Source: Pseudisothecium myosuroides (taxonomy: Eukaryota; Streptophyta; Bryopsida; Hypnales; Lembophyllaceae). From it: a stretch of DNA of 64,000 nt. Positions within the stretch are counted from its first letter, which is position 1; every line of letters starts with the position of its first letter. The translations under genes were made by a program, and so were the position numbers. Shown here piece after piece: positions 34,152 to 46,735 of the stretch. Under the pieces are notes generated by a model. That model worked only from the letters and a program-made list of their open reading frames with translations, ran no database searches and had not been told where the DNA came from. The stretch covers positions 3,100,001 through 3,164,000 of the forward strand of contig OX637295.1 of the NCBI GenBank assembly GCA_951799445.1, written 5' to 3'.

Positions 34152-35430
34152 GCAAACATAACTGAAAGAAGTTCACCTTAACAACTAATATGGTGGTAAG
34201 TACATCTTAATTCCAATTTAGTGGTTCATTTAATTAAGTTAAGAACACCCGACACAAGAAACTTGTATTGCGTTCCCGATGTTGATTCTCGGTGAATTCC
34301 TAGTGAGTCTCACATTTCCCTATGTTTGAGTCATTGCAACATGTGTCCAAGTATACTGTAATTAATAAAAATTTTACAAGTGTCAAATTTTAAAAATCAG
34401 TGGGAAAAGTGAGACTCACCGGGAATCAACACCGAGAATGCGATACAAGTTTCCTGTGCAAGTACCTATTCTATAGAACACAAGGGCCTATCAAGTCGAT
34501 CTTGAACTGACCACGTCAATATTTTACGTGCCAACTCATCTGATTAAGTGTTGAGCCATCTAATTAAGCTTGGTGGAGAATAAAAGCCCTGTAGCAATCC
34601 ACTAAAGTTGCACAATTTCTTTTTGCTAGAATCTCTAGAACCTAGATAGCATGTCAATTATCATACTGGACTTGCTATTGTAAGAGCATCTGCAATGTGC
34701 ACGGAAACAATGCCTAGGTGATTGCAAGAAACACCTGCACTATTTTCCGTCACACATTCAATGCGAAAGTTGTTTTGTGCCATAAGTATTGCAAAAATGA
34801 TTGAATGAACATGAAATTCTAAAGCAAGCTTTCTAGAGCAATAGAAAATGGACTTGAATTATTTCAATTATTTCAAAATTAATTTAATAGGTGAAACTGA
34901 ATTTTGAATATATGTCACACATGTGGTTTTGGTGGTTTTTAGTACTATTGGATACCTTTTTTGAAGAGTTACATCATCAAATTTGGTAGGCTAGCTCTTC
35001 TAATAGAAATACACCTTCTCAAGAGAGGGATTTTTAAGAACATTTTCCAAGTGTGTTTCATATTGGCCTAAAATGTACTATATTCAGGTTGAATTTATGT
35101 TGAATTAAAAATGGTTTCTTAGTTCTAACTTTGATCTTCCTACTTTGATCTTAGTCGGCAACATCGGCCATTTTTAAAATAAATTTTTCAAACTCATTTC
35201 CTAATTTTCAAAAAATAAAACGTGAAAGTCTCATTTTCTAAGGTAAATTGTAGCATGTGGCTCAAAATAGTACTTCAGGGTACACAAAAAGACTCAATAA
35301 ACAATATATTCATTATTTTGGGAGATGGAAGACCTCCCATAATAACATTGTTGATTTCTATGCCCTAGAAATTGAAGTTGGCTTGAAGCAAATTTAAATG
35401 AAGAGGACTTGAATTTTACAATTGGTAGAT
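34152..35430. other. No gene recognised
   Basis: AT-rich. A short inverted pair is visible: CTTGTATTGCGTTCCCGATGTTGATTC near 34265 against the complement of GAATCAACACCGAGAATGCGAT near 34420, with about 150 bp between. This may be a small non-autonomous inverted-repeat element. Confidence 0.4.
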
Positions 35431-35539
35431 GCAATTTCCATTAAAATGACAGTTTCATGTATTCAAGCATGTGCAATACTTTATTGAGTCAGGTGATCAC
35501 AATGGGTTCCCAAATAAATGCAATGAATGATCCTCACAA

Positions 35540-35740
35540 AACACCAGGTCATGAGCTGAACGGTTGGTTGAAAGAAGCTATTTATCTCATTCAGACGGTC
35601 CGGGTTCAATTCCCATTGAATTCGTTTGAGCGGCAATGAGATAGACATGACTTGGTGTTGCTGAGTGAGCTTTGCAAGCAAGAAAGTTACAACAACCAAC
35701 CGGCCCCTACCCCAAAATTGTGACAAGTGCTTCACACATC
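35540..35740 (+). mobile_element. Possible tRNA-derived SINE
   Basis: GGTTCAATTCC at about 35607 is an exact pol III B box (GGTTCRANNCC). A possible A box (TGGTTGAAAG) lies about 40 bp upstream. No full tRNA cloverleaf can be formed. The downstream region ends in TGTGACAAG-type text without a clear tail. Confidence 0.35.
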
Positions 35741-36386
35741 AACAAAATAAAAAGTGGTCTTACCCACTACAAATTTTTAAGACCCTAAACCCTATTTTCA
35801 AAAACAATTTTTTGTAAACATCAATAAATATTGAAATGCTGCCAAAGTACACAGTATTATATGTATTATAATGTAATCGTAAATATATTAAATATTATAA
35901 AGAAGTGCACTTGCTGAGCAAGTGACTACATACAAATTAAGTATAGAAGTAGTCCCAATACAATTCTATAAAAAAAATCCAATCACAATATTTGAAACCA
36001 CACCATCTACTCGACAATAGGCAATATAAAATCATATGAATACGTCTATGGTTCTGCAATAACGTTACCGTAGAAGAACCAAAAAACTGAAACTATAAAA
36101 CTTAGTTTCAAATACTACAAAACATCTCTAAAATACTCGCTACATGCTCAATTGGAATTATACGAAGACAAACTCCCGTTGATGACATCAACTTGAGCAG
36201 AAGGATTTTAAAGACACACTCTACAGTGTCCTTCTTGACCTTCGACTTCCATGCCGTGACGAGAGAATTCGTGTCTTTCCATACAGGCTCCTGTGTCTCA
36301 TCCACTTTCCACCGCAATCCTTTGGCAGAGTCCCAACCGCTGTAAAATTCCTGAACATTTCGCCCTCCTGATGTGGGTCGAAAGTA

Positions 36387-38970
36387 CTAGATCAGGATAC
36401 AATTCGGATGATCCGGGTTACTGAAAGGATCAGACATAACTCTGGCAATCCATATAGGCTTCTCATCACCATCAGCGGGTCGAACTGCAAGAAAATATCC
36501 TTCGAAAACATCACGCGCAATACGGAAAGTTGGCAACGAGCGATCTCGACGTTGCCCCACAAAAGCATCATCTTCAGCAAACTCCTCGCGAACTTCGCCA
36601 TCGTCATCAAGTTCATCCTCCTCTGTCATTTCGATTTGTGTAGAAGGCCAGAAACCTTCGTTTAATGCCTTAGATGGTACAATTGGCTCGATCAAATTTG
36701 CTTTCACCGCCCGCCAATAAAACACCAAATGCTCAAAACATCTTCTGTACTCTCCACTCCTGTCTTCATTGCATAATGCCTACCAATATTTGATGAACCC
36801 TGATATACCCTTTGAAATGTCATCCACGCCCCGCATTGGAAAGGGGGCCACAGGTACAGGTTCCCCACGAGGCTATAGACTCCGTCCTTTAGAGTCTTCT
36901 TGCCACAACTTGATGCCCCCTTTTTCTGGGAGCTAGTCACTATCCGTGCAGTACTTCTTGTACTTCATAATCGGAATACCCGCCGAGTTGAGATAAAACT
37001 TAAATTGTTGCGCCTTCGTATGACCAATAAGTGCTTCTTCCCCTTCCAAAAGCGAGCCTTCTATGAAAGCTTTGAAATCTGGCACCTCCTCAATCAAGTG
37101 AGGAATTGTTGGCACAGAATCAACATCCATGATTCATGAAGGACTTCATCAAAGACAGGATGGTAGGAAAGCTTTCCTTCTTCAATTGCATGCTCCACCT
37201 CCCAAACAAAGCGTCAATATCGTCATGCATGTGCCCCACCAACATGAAACTCACATAAACCTCCCAGAAGATCTTCTTTGCATCCAGGAGTGACCAAAAT
37301 GCAAATACAAACCGGTTTTTGTTGTCTCTTGTGGCATTGTCCATTTGAATGTTGAGAACTGGAGGAAGGGTACTTGGTGGAATCTGGACTTCGGGCTCTG
37401 GCCGAAGTGATGACTTGCACATTTCAGCTCCTTTCAATACCGCTTCAAATAGAGGAGCAGAGCCCGATCCAACAAACAATTCCCGAGAAGAATACTTTGG
37501 AGGGAGTTCAAGGTCTTGTAAGAGCTTCGCTAATGACCCTATCATGTAGAAAGATATCAAGACCGTAATGCGCATAACAGACATCACCATGTCCATGAGC
37601 AATCATTCCGGTCACTGATACCAGCAATTTTGTGAGTCCGTCAAGTTGCTTGTTCTTGTGGGAGAACACAAGAGACGCCATTTTTGCATGATCCATTTTG
37701 TCATGCATGATTGTCAAGCATTTGTGAGGGTAGGCGCTGGACCTATACCAGTTTGCATAATAATTATCTTGATGAGCCCGTGCTGATGCATTATGTGTTT
37801 CCAATAGACGGTCCCATTTCCGTCATAACCCAACCGGAGCGGTCCTTCTCTGTGCTTGATATCTGTCACACTTGGCGCAACGAGCGAAATTTTCTCCTGG
37901 CTTCTTCACAGAGTACTCTGGAAAGTTCAATTTCTTGATCTTGCTGATACTCGAACTTGAGACTTCTTCCAACCCAAACACAGCATTTGCTGCGTTGATC
38001 TCGGGAATAGTCTCTTTCCACGTGAAGGTGGCAGGTAGAACCCTTGACACCACCTTCTCTCCAGAAGGAAGAGAGTGTGTGCGATGAGGCATATGGTCAG
38101 CCAACTTCTCAAGCATGCACTTCAACATTGCTGTGGCTTGCGACGTATGCTTCCAAATCTTATGCGTGCCCAAATTTCTATACAATTGAGCTTGTTCACC
38201 TCTCGCAGCATATCCTTGAAAACGATGGAAGGTGGATTCCGACACACCTGCAATATGTTGCCATGCTGCCATACACACGTCAATCCCTTCGAGAGTGAAC
38301 ACCCTCTTGCTTTGACCGTCACGGTGAACTTGTCGATGCACGTCCAACTTCATGTGGTAGCGAAATTCAAACGTTGTCTTGTGATACATGCGTTCACAAA
38401 AAGCTCAAATCTTCTCTCTTGAAAAAGGTTGGATACAATTGTCCAAGCAGCACACCTTGCTTGAAACAGAATTGATAGACTCCTGAGTGAGTAGATCACT
38501 GGCTTCACACAAGTCGGAGGAGGAGGATTCCTCACAGCGCTCACATACGGTCTCGCACCTAATGAGGTTCCATGCGTGAGGCCTGCCTGCCGACGATTAT
38601 ACTCGTCTCAAACCTTGTGATTGCAGAGGCTTGCTCCATTCAAGTACACCTGTTGAATAGGCCATGCTCAAAGAGAATACTTCCAGTCCTCCGGAACGTC
38701 TCCAACGTCAAGTGACTTCGAGATTTGTACCGCGACAAGAGAATCTCCAAGAGGTCCATCACTACCTAAGACGACGTCCAAGTTCACGCTGTGACAGATT
38801 CCCTCAGCCACGTCCAATCCAATAGCATTGCGCAAAAGGACAACCTTTGTCATCCACAACCATCTGGGTACACCTTCGCAGTCAGGAATGTTGACAATCT
38901 CCCCAGGCACATTTGCAATTTCCTCATTGTCGGAAGAATGCTCTTGGAAAGGATTTTGGATCGCCTCCAT
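36387..38970 (-). pseudogene. Decayed DUF7869-type gene, probably a transposase
   Basis: The likely start is ATG at 38970 (MEAIQNPFQEHSSDNEE). Segments downstream, on the minus strand, follow the order of a family of large plant and invertebrate proteins ending in DUF7869. They are a region with WQHIAGVSESTFHRFQGYA (38389-37823), then DKMDHAKMA (37720) and NIQMDNATRDNKNRFVFAF followed by VSFMLVGHMHDDIDALFGRW (37340-37190). After those come VPDFKAFIEG (37080) and a C-terminal FLAVRPADGDEKPIWIARV (36500). The D-N-x-x-x-D-N-K-N and GHxHxDIDAxF words are the signature. The segments lie in different frames without convincing splice sites at some joins, for example near 37545-37560, so the copy is probably broken. 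The family's function is not established. A transposase role is inference from its repetitive nature and the palindrome array upstream. Confidence 0.6.
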
Positions 38971-39059
38971 GATGACTGCACAAAGAATCACGACTGTCAC
39001 TTCCCCTTCCACAAAAAATTCAAGGGACCATGCTGCAATTGAAGTATACAACTCTGGTC

Positions 39060-40040
39060 ATCAATCAAGTCGACTCGACTTCAATGATCGTAGACATCAA
39101 ACACAAATAGTCGCCAGTAATTTTGAAGATCGTAGTCGAGGTAAAGAGACTGAATCAACGAAATAACTATTACTCCAAAATGTGGCCACAGCAATATATA
39201 GTATAAAATAATGAATGATCGAAAAACGACTTCCGATGTATCTTTCCTTAATTAATTATAATTCTCGTAGAATCCAAAGTGAAATGATGGTTTCAAGTCT
39301 TCGGATATTGGTTTTTGGATCATCTGATGAATTCGGTATTTGCGAGACATGAATGATAAAATTCAACAGAAATACTTCAACTCGCATCGACTTAAACTGA
39401 AGAGATTACATTAAGATTTTTGATTTGGACAACCAGAATTGGACATCTAGTCCACTAAACTCAAAGGTCCGACGTACTTTAGAATATCTGACATCTAAAG
39501 TAATAAGTAATTCAACTCGCATCGACTTGAACTGAGGCAACTGAGCATCATAATACACAAATTTCTGGTATGCTACTTAGGCTAATTCCATCCCTTATAA
39601 TTTAGTACATAAAATTCATGTCGAATCGACTTGAATCCAGAACATGGTAATTTGAGACCCTACTCGGAGGTCTAAGTATGTTCAACTCGCATCAAGTTGA
39701 ACAAGCAGAATACACTTCCGTAATCCTCAGCCATTGGCGGTCAATATGCATTTTCCCATTATGTTCATGATTGATCACTTCAAGTCGAGTCAAGTTGAAA
39801 ACATAACTGTCTTCTATAAGTATTACCTATCAGTTTCACAGTAGTTCAACTTGAATCGACTTGAATGGACACAAGTAAGATTCACAATTGAGTGTTTTGA
39901 TGTGCTTTAACTCGAATCGAGTTGATCAACTTCATTATTTGAAGACATTTCATTTCATGTCGAATCAACCTGAACAGATTTCCCTCCAGTGTCTGAAATT
40001 TGTGTGATAATATCTGCCTTCAACTTGAACCGACTTGAAG
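39060..40040. repeat. About ten dispersed 21-bp palindromes upstream of the DUF7869 gene
   Basis: Copies near 39066, 39373, 39508, 39619, 39680, 39778, 39845, 39904, 39957 and 40018 follow the pattern TTCAA(C/G)T, a 7-bp core such as CGCATCG or TGAATCG, then A(C/G)TTGAA. Spacing is 40-300 bp and the DNA between is unique. They lie 5' of the minus-strand gene and form the same kind of site as the 2.2-3.6 kb array, with a one-base difference in the arm. Confidence 0.8.
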
Positions 40041-40689
40041 TCTACGGCGTCCTACTGTGGAGAAACTGTGAACATCTCCATGCACTGTATACTTCCGTAA
40101 AACATGGCGCATTTATCGGAGCTTCCTCAAATCAGATTTCCAAAGTCATTGCCATTCAAGAAGAGCAACACCACCATTGACAGTAGAACAAGAATGACAC
40201 ACAACGATGACAATCATTGCATTGAGCTGCAATCCTGTACAGTACTATACTAATGCACCAGTGTCAGACTTCAAGACTGAGAACAAATCATTCAAACGGC
40301 TTACTGAACACATCAATAGTACTTACCCGAGTACGTTACGCTGCAACTAAGAAATCGTGACGTTCAAACTATCAGAACCTTGTCACTCAAAATGAAAGAA
40401 CCGCAACATACGAATGACACTCCACCGACGTAAGAGACACAACGCAAGTACGAGACGTAACGCGAGAGCAAAATGACCATCAACTATGGATGACAGAAAC
40501 ACAAGCACGAAACAACGAGTAGGCAAATGGACAGCGGACTAGTTCGCAGGAGAGGAAGGAGGCAGCGCGCTTGGGCGGGAATTTCAAACGACTCTGGGCA
40601 AAAATTGCTGGGCAGAATTTAGAAGGAATCTTCTTTTCCTGACAAGTGGCCGCATTCAATATTAAAGGCAAGAGAATTTTTGCGCAAAA

Positions 40690-41225
40690 AAGTGGATGCA
40701 GTCCTTCTTTAGGTCTGGGTAGTACGTGGGTGGGATTTAGTCACAGTCATTCGACGTATCATATATTTTGAATTTTTTCCTCTTTTTTCCATTATCATTT
40801 TACAGTTGGAGATGCTTAGAACTACTTTTGGGGGAATACTAGGCTACTTTGTAGTGACGTTGAAAATATCGTTGAAAATAATGATGCGCAAAAATAGAGG
40901 ATGGTGCTAGAGCTGTTTAATTTTGATTCTAGTAGGGGTTCCGTAGGGTTCAGGGTCAGCTAGGGCTTTTGTAGGGTTTAGGATTTAGGGTTAATTAGGG
41001 CTTAGGGTCTAGGATTCACTGATTGGGGTTAAATTTCCAGGATCCTTTTTTTTGAGCGCGACTCAAAAATGTCGAAGAATGTAGGTGAACATTATGGAAT
41101 CAAGAATCTGTAGAAGTTGTACTCATTTATTGATGAAATATATTTTTGAGCAGTATTAGACTTTTGCACATCGTACTTCATGCATGTAAATCAAAAAATT
41201 GGAGAGACAGTCAAACCAAATATTT
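40690..41225. other. Non-coding stretch with degenerate TTTAGGG motifs
   Basis: Between about 40935 and 41025 the words GTAGGGTTTAGGATTTAGGG and TTAGGGCTTAGGG occur. They resemble the plant telomere repeat TTTAGGG but are too irregular for a telomere. Nothing else is recognised. Confidence 0.45.
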
Positions 41226-41800
41226 ACCCCTAAATGCCCTAGGCACCACATTCCGGTGTCTACAATACTTTGAAACTAAAGAAATCCTAACGAAGTTGTT
41301 CTCTTTAATAGTTTTTATTTTTGTAAAACTAGTTCTAAAGTCCAGTTTTAGCATCAATAATGCGATTATGCAAATGATTGACTATGATTTTTCTATTGAA
41401 GGTTTTGGGCAAGGGTACCCATTGTAATCTTTACTTTCTGTATTGTTTTGGACTCTTGGAAATGAGCCTCAAATACACTAGATTTTTGAGAAAAAATCAC
41501 ATTCTAAATTCATTTAAAAAAATTCTAGAGTAGCCATAAATTGATTTACGTTATGCATGGTAACACTTAAACCTCTTATATTTTGGATGACCAAATTTTT
41601 AGATTCGACTTGTGAAGAAAAGATTGAAAAATTTTCTTAGTTTTCACACCCTCATGATCCAACATTGTAATCTTTCAATCCATAAGTGATATTGTTGTGT
41701 TTTGTTTTCCTTTGTGATCTCTAACATGTCTAGTTTGAATTTGTACGGTCACAATTCAAAAAGAACTGATATAACATATAAAAAACTTGGCTTTTTGTTC
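41226..41800. repeat. AT-rich dispersed repeat, second copy
   Basis: Starts TTTACCCCTAAATGCCC, like 53796 (TTAACCCCTAAATGCCC). It shares AGGGTACCCATTG and GGAAATGAGCCTCAAATACACTAGAT with the copy at 53990-54055. Confidence 0.75.
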
Positions 41801-41894
41801 AGTTTACAGCAAATTCCTACAGACTCAAAAAAGGCCTTGGGCATTTAGAAATTAAACAATGGAGTGACATTTTTTATTTTTTGAGTTGGAATTC

Positions 41895-42610
41895 ATGTGT
41901 GATAAAAAAAAATGGGAGGGAATGAATCAAAATACTAAGTCATGGATTGAATTTTTTTATATTTGTGTATGGATTCACTTGTGATAAAAAAATTGGGGAG
42001 GGAGTTAAGTGATGGAGTGATATTTTTTATGATGGAATTGGGTTTCACTTGTGATAAAAAAAAAATGGGGAGGGAGTTCAGTGATGGAGTGATATTTTTT
42101 ATGATGGAGTTGGGATTCACTTGTGAGTTGTGATAAAAAAATGGGGAGGGTGCTAAGTGATGGAGTGATATTTTTGATGATGGAGTTGGGTTTCACTTGT
42201 GTTAAAAAAAATGGGAAGTTAGTTCAATGATGGAGTTTTATTTTTGAAGATGGAGTTGGGATTCACTTGTCTTAAAAAAAAATGGGGAGCTACTTAAGTG
42301 ATGGAGTGATATTTTTTATGATGGAGTTGGGATTCACTTGTGATAAAAAAAATGGGGAGGAAGTTAAGTGATGGAGTGATATTTTTTATGATGGAGTTGG
42401 AATTCACTTGTGATAAAAAAATGGGGAGCTAGTTAAGTGATGGCGTGATATTTTTTATGATGAAGTTGGGATTCACTTGTGATAAAAAAAATGGGGAGCT
42501 AGTTAGGTGATGGCGTGATATTTTTTATGATGGAGTTGGGTTTCACTTGTGATAACAAAAATGGGGAGGGAGTTAAGTGATAGAGTGATATTTTTGATGA
42601 TGGAGTTGTA
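41895..42610. repeat. Tandem array, about ten units of roughly 70 bp
   Basis: The unit contains GATGGAGTGATATTTTTTAT, GATGGAGTTGGGATTCACTT, GTGATAAAAAA and ATGGGGAGG. Poly-A length varies between units. Reading frames inside it are by-products of the repeat. Confidence 0.9.
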
Positions 42611-42935
42611 GTCTGAGCACTATAGTTTTTTTTGTTGACCATCCATGGTGTAGTGTTAATTCTACCAATTGTCTATAGTAATACAGTATATCAAAGTTAA
42701 TATTCCATAGTTACTGGTTAGCTTGAATTACACTCAGGGTTTTATCTATGGATGCTGTCAATGGATGAATGGGGCGTGAACTATAGTGGCAGTTAGGAAC
42801 TGATCCTGAGAATCGGGTGAAAACCAATTGTGCGTGAAGGCTAACCCCCAGTCTGGAGAAGCGATCCAGAGCTCCTGCGGTGGTGAGGCCGGCAGTCGGG
42901 TGCGATCGATTGGTGTTCTGGGTGTTTGGGTGTGA

Positions 42936-45640
42936 TTAGAGTGTGTTGTTCTTCTCTTGCTTCTTTTTGTACTTATTCTCCTCTCTAGCAAGTTGCCCTA
43001 TCTTCATCTTGAACTCTTCTTCACTTACCATTTTGCTTTGGTGAATATCAATTGCCTCCAAACATAGTGACATTGGTTGTAGAAGGGGCAAAGAGGTTCC
43101 TAAATCATGATGCCCTGTTGGAAAAGGCTCATTGACCTTGACAACAGGCAACTCCACTTCATCTGGATGTGTTTCCAATCTTGAAAGCAAACTTCCAAAT
43201 GGCAGATTAGGATGTGTCCGGATGAAATCGTCCCTCTGGTAAGATGGCAAGAGAGATAGCAAAAGCTGCAAAACCTCCCCAGAGGCCTCCGTAGATGATG
43301 GACCAAGGGCTCCACGTCCAACTTCAAGTTTTTTACCGTAACTTACTGAATTTAGCGCATTTTCAAGTGAAGCTTCATCACGAAGTTCTTGAATGTTTTG
43401 TAGGATCGTGTCCACAACATCTTTTGTCAGCACTGGCAGAATAAGCACCACTGGTTGGATAGAAGTAGCTCTTGCTCTCACCAACGGTTCTAAGAATTTA
43501 TCCTTGTGGCACTGGTCTTGTTCTATTTGAGGTCAGTGGCCTAGGGTTTAAGATAACGTTTACCTCAGATCCTTCCAAATTGCCTTGAAACGTAGACGTT
43601 GAACCACAATGTATAGTTCCTGTCAAGGTGGGAAATGACGGACAAATGACCTTCAAGAGAGACTTCTTTTTCCAATTAGGACTGTCTTCAGGACAAGGGT
43701 GTCCACTTGGAGCTACTGTTGCCAACACACGCTTGCATCCTTGGTTTTGAAGATTTTGAGGTGGAAACATTTCTACAACTGGGGGCTTTCCACGCCTATG
43801 TTTGGAAATCTTGTTCCTCCTCATGAAGTCCCACTTGCCAGAACCGTCAATGTCCAATGTAGAATTGGCAGACACTGGTAGATTGGATTTCAATCAGAGC
43901 CTGCTTGTGACAGAAAAAAAAGAACACCCATTCCAACATCAGTACATATGAACAAGTTGACACATCAAGACACTCTTCAAAATAGCCACACATCAAAATG
44001 CTCTTCAAGGCAAAAGATTGAAACAGTCACTGGAACCTGAAACAACTATCATTAGTGGAGTCAAACGAAAGAGCTAAGAAAAAAAAAATCTCCTCTTTTC
44101 TTCACAAGGGTCGATTGATAAGGTCCAAATATTTGTAAATTTTTTATCAAAATAGCACCTTTAAAGCTGGGGAATTGGAGTCTGCAATCAGCACGAGAAC
44201 TCTGACACAGGAATTGGAGTCAGTGCTTACACACAAGAAAGCGATCTGCTACTAGAAATTGTCCACTCACTGACACCACAGCTGCTCGACAGTAGTCCTC
44301 TAACTTATTGCTGAAGTTGAGTGAGCCCTTCTTTGTCGTGTTTTTGTGCTGTAGAGTGCTATATAAACAGAATGAGAACATTTAATGAAAGCTGAAATTG
44401 ATGTCAATTGAGAACCTAGCAAAGAGGCAAGTCACACAAGTGTCTCCATGTAGAAAACAACTCCTGTTAATTAATACAATCATGTTAATTTGATTCTGCT
44501 TCAAACATACAAACTAGTCATGACAACACTCACAGGTAAAATACAAATAGATAAGTTATTATGACTCACAAATAATGCTGCTAGCTTTGCATGATAGTAG
44601 CGACATTCTAACCACTCTGTCCACAAGGATGTGCACAGAGCTTCGTTCAAGCCTGTCACATGAGTACCAGACTGCAACAAACATCAAAATGAAAGCAAAA
44701 GATTACAGAGCTTGTCCATTAGTAAGTCGGGCACTTGAAATTGCCTCCGTTAATCCATTTAAGTCCTTGAGCAAACTTGAATATTGATAATACATGAACT
44801 TAACTGCGGCTGACCAAACTGCAGTAGTCAGTGAAGGTTCCCGATCTATGTGACCTTTAAAAGCAATACATACTACAGTTACAGACTACTGCTGCAATGT
44901 CAAGCAATGCGGGATGCAATGAAGAACCTTAACTGTTGACCTAAACACAATTAATCCTTCTGTAAGTGTAAGGGTCACATTCCAAAATTCATTCCAGAGT
45001 TGGTGATTAAGGATAACATACCTATGAGTTCTAGTCCAATCCCTAACTCGGAAAGCCTCTGTTGATGAATTCTTTGCCTGCAGACAAATAGTACCCCTAA
45101 GTTTGTAGACATTCAAGAACGAGATTGCTCATCATCTCAAAAAATTAAGATCAAACGACTCTTGTTAAAAATTCCGATCCTGACATGCATGGCGATCCTC
45201 GGGATTCGGACCACTGCCGTGTTCACTCTATTTTAGGCTCAAACTGTGTACTTCAAACGCGTCTATCGTGATGCAATTCTTTGAAAGGAATTCCAATGGT
45301 TGCAGAATTCCAAGGGTTTGGCAGGAAATCGTGAACCTATATCCATACTGTCACATTTGAAACGATTAAAAAATACAAACTTGAAGTTTAGGGTAATGGG
45401 GCACGCACCTGATTAACGAGAGATTGAGGAATACTCGTGAACGCTTTTAAAGCAAGCTTGATGAGTCTTCATCACCAAGTTTTAGGTTGCGCCTCCACCT
45501 CCGAGTTCACTGGGTGCCTCACACAACTCGAAACGGATCGTCACCAAGTTTTAGGTTGCGCCTCCATCTCCGAGTTCACTAGGTGCCTCACACAGTTCGA
45601 AACAGACAGGGAAGAGGTTCAACCTGGAAGAGCAGAGAGT
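42936..45640 (-). CDS. Spliced minus-strand gene of unknown function
   Basis: Three exons connect in one phase on the minus strand: 45077-45022 (between CTGCAG and GTATG), 44845-44707 (after ACATAG, donor GTAATC) and 44652-44570 (after GTGACAG, donor GTGAGT). The product reads ...LSELGIGLELI, DREPSLTTAVWSAAVKF, KDLNGLTEAISSARLTNGQA and LLERSSVHILVDRVVRM. A further likely exon lies at about 44360-44255 (KKGSLNFSNKLEDYCRAAVVS). Two larger open segments follow: 43890-43498 (KWDFMRRNKISKHRRGKPPV) and 43520-42936 (LPVLTKDVVDTILQNIQELRDEAS, ending KKKQEKNNTL). The last two are in different frames and may need an intron or carry a frameshift. The predicted protein is mostly helical without a domain I can name. 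The exact start is unknown. Confidence 0.5.
45464..45605. repeat. About 75-bp direct duplication
   Basis: TCACCAAGTTTTAGGTTGCG starts at about 45465 and again at 45540. Both are followed by CCTCC and CTCCGAGTTCACT, then by GGTGCCTCACACA. Confidence 0.8.
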
Positions 45641-45934
45641 GAACATCCACCGGAGCAGAAGTGAACACGACCCACCCCAAGTTTGTGTGGAGATAAACGC
45701 GATCAAAACCACAGCAGTCTAGTTTGGCGGCAAATTCCGCGTTACCAGTGCTTTACTTCCAGCGACAAGCTGTGTAGTGTTTCTATTTTCCTTCCGGCGC
45801 CAAGCTGTGCATTAACAGAGCTCCACTTTTGCCGCATTAACAGAGCTTCACTTTTGCTGCACTAAATTAGTGGAATGAATTTCTCCAAGGGTAGTGGTTT
45901 CCCTTCAACACCGACACTTATTGCTATTGTACGT

Positions 45935-46372
45935 ATTTTCTATTATTTTGAAATTGGTCAAATTTTCATATTTTCATATTGGAAAGTGAAAAGAGGTTCT
46001 AACGCACCAAAGAATGCAACATTAATTTGGATATTGTATGCAAAAGTTACGAAAGAGCAAAATGTGTACCTATTTATAATTATTCTGAAATAAGTCAAAT
46101 TCCATATTTTTTTTAATTTTAAATTACTGGAAAATTGGATAGTGAAAGGAATTTCTAATGCACCAAAGAGCGCAACATTCCAATATTGTATGCAAAAGAT
46201 ATGAAGGAACAAAATGTGTACCTATTTATAATTATTCAGAAATTCATCAAATTTCATATTTTTTTAATTTTAAATTATTGGAAATTGGATAGTGAAAGAT
46301 GTTTCTAATGCACCAAAGAGCGCAACATTCAAATATTGTATGCAAAAGTTATGAAGGAACAAAATGTGTACC
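45935..46372. repeat. About 140-bp tandem repeats, left part of a split array
   Basis: Three units contain AAAATGTGTACCTATTTA, CATATTTTTTTAATTTTAAAT, AATGCACCAAAGAGCGCAAC and ATTGTATGCAAAAG. The array resumes after the 4.2-kb insertion at 50595, with related units again at 52510-52830. Confidence 0.85.
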
Positions 46373-46735
46373 TGTGAGCGCTTGTTTTTCCACCCTTGGT
46401 AAATGAACGAGCATAACCAGGCTCTCGGTTAAACAACCGTTTTGACTCGATCTGTGGGTGTCTAGCACCAATCCATTGTGCCTTCCAAGCAATGGATCTT
46501 TTTTATGCTCCTAATGTTTGTTAACTCGTACAAGAAAATGAAACCCTAACCGGAATTGCTAATACTGCTAAGTTTGAATCATGGCCTGAGAGGGCTTGGT
46601 GGTTTAGGAGAAGAAGTAATCTTAGTCTAAACCTATCTATCCTAAATGAAAGAGTACCTCATACCATTTCTAAAAGTATAAAGTTTGCTTGATTTGGACT
46701 CTCCTAGAGAAAGTTATGGGCGGATGAAGTTTGAC

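Noticed and set aside
35590..35625. tRNA gene
   Set aside because: Only a B box and a short T-arm-like stem are present. No acceptor stem or anticodon arm can be formed, so a SINE is the better reading.
37349..38422. Plus-strand open frames opposite the DUF7869 gene
   Set aside because: They are antisense shadows of the minus-strand exons and have no recognisable domain.
40935..41030. Telomere
   Set aside because: TTTAGGG units are few and irregular. It is at most an ancient interstitial trace or chance.
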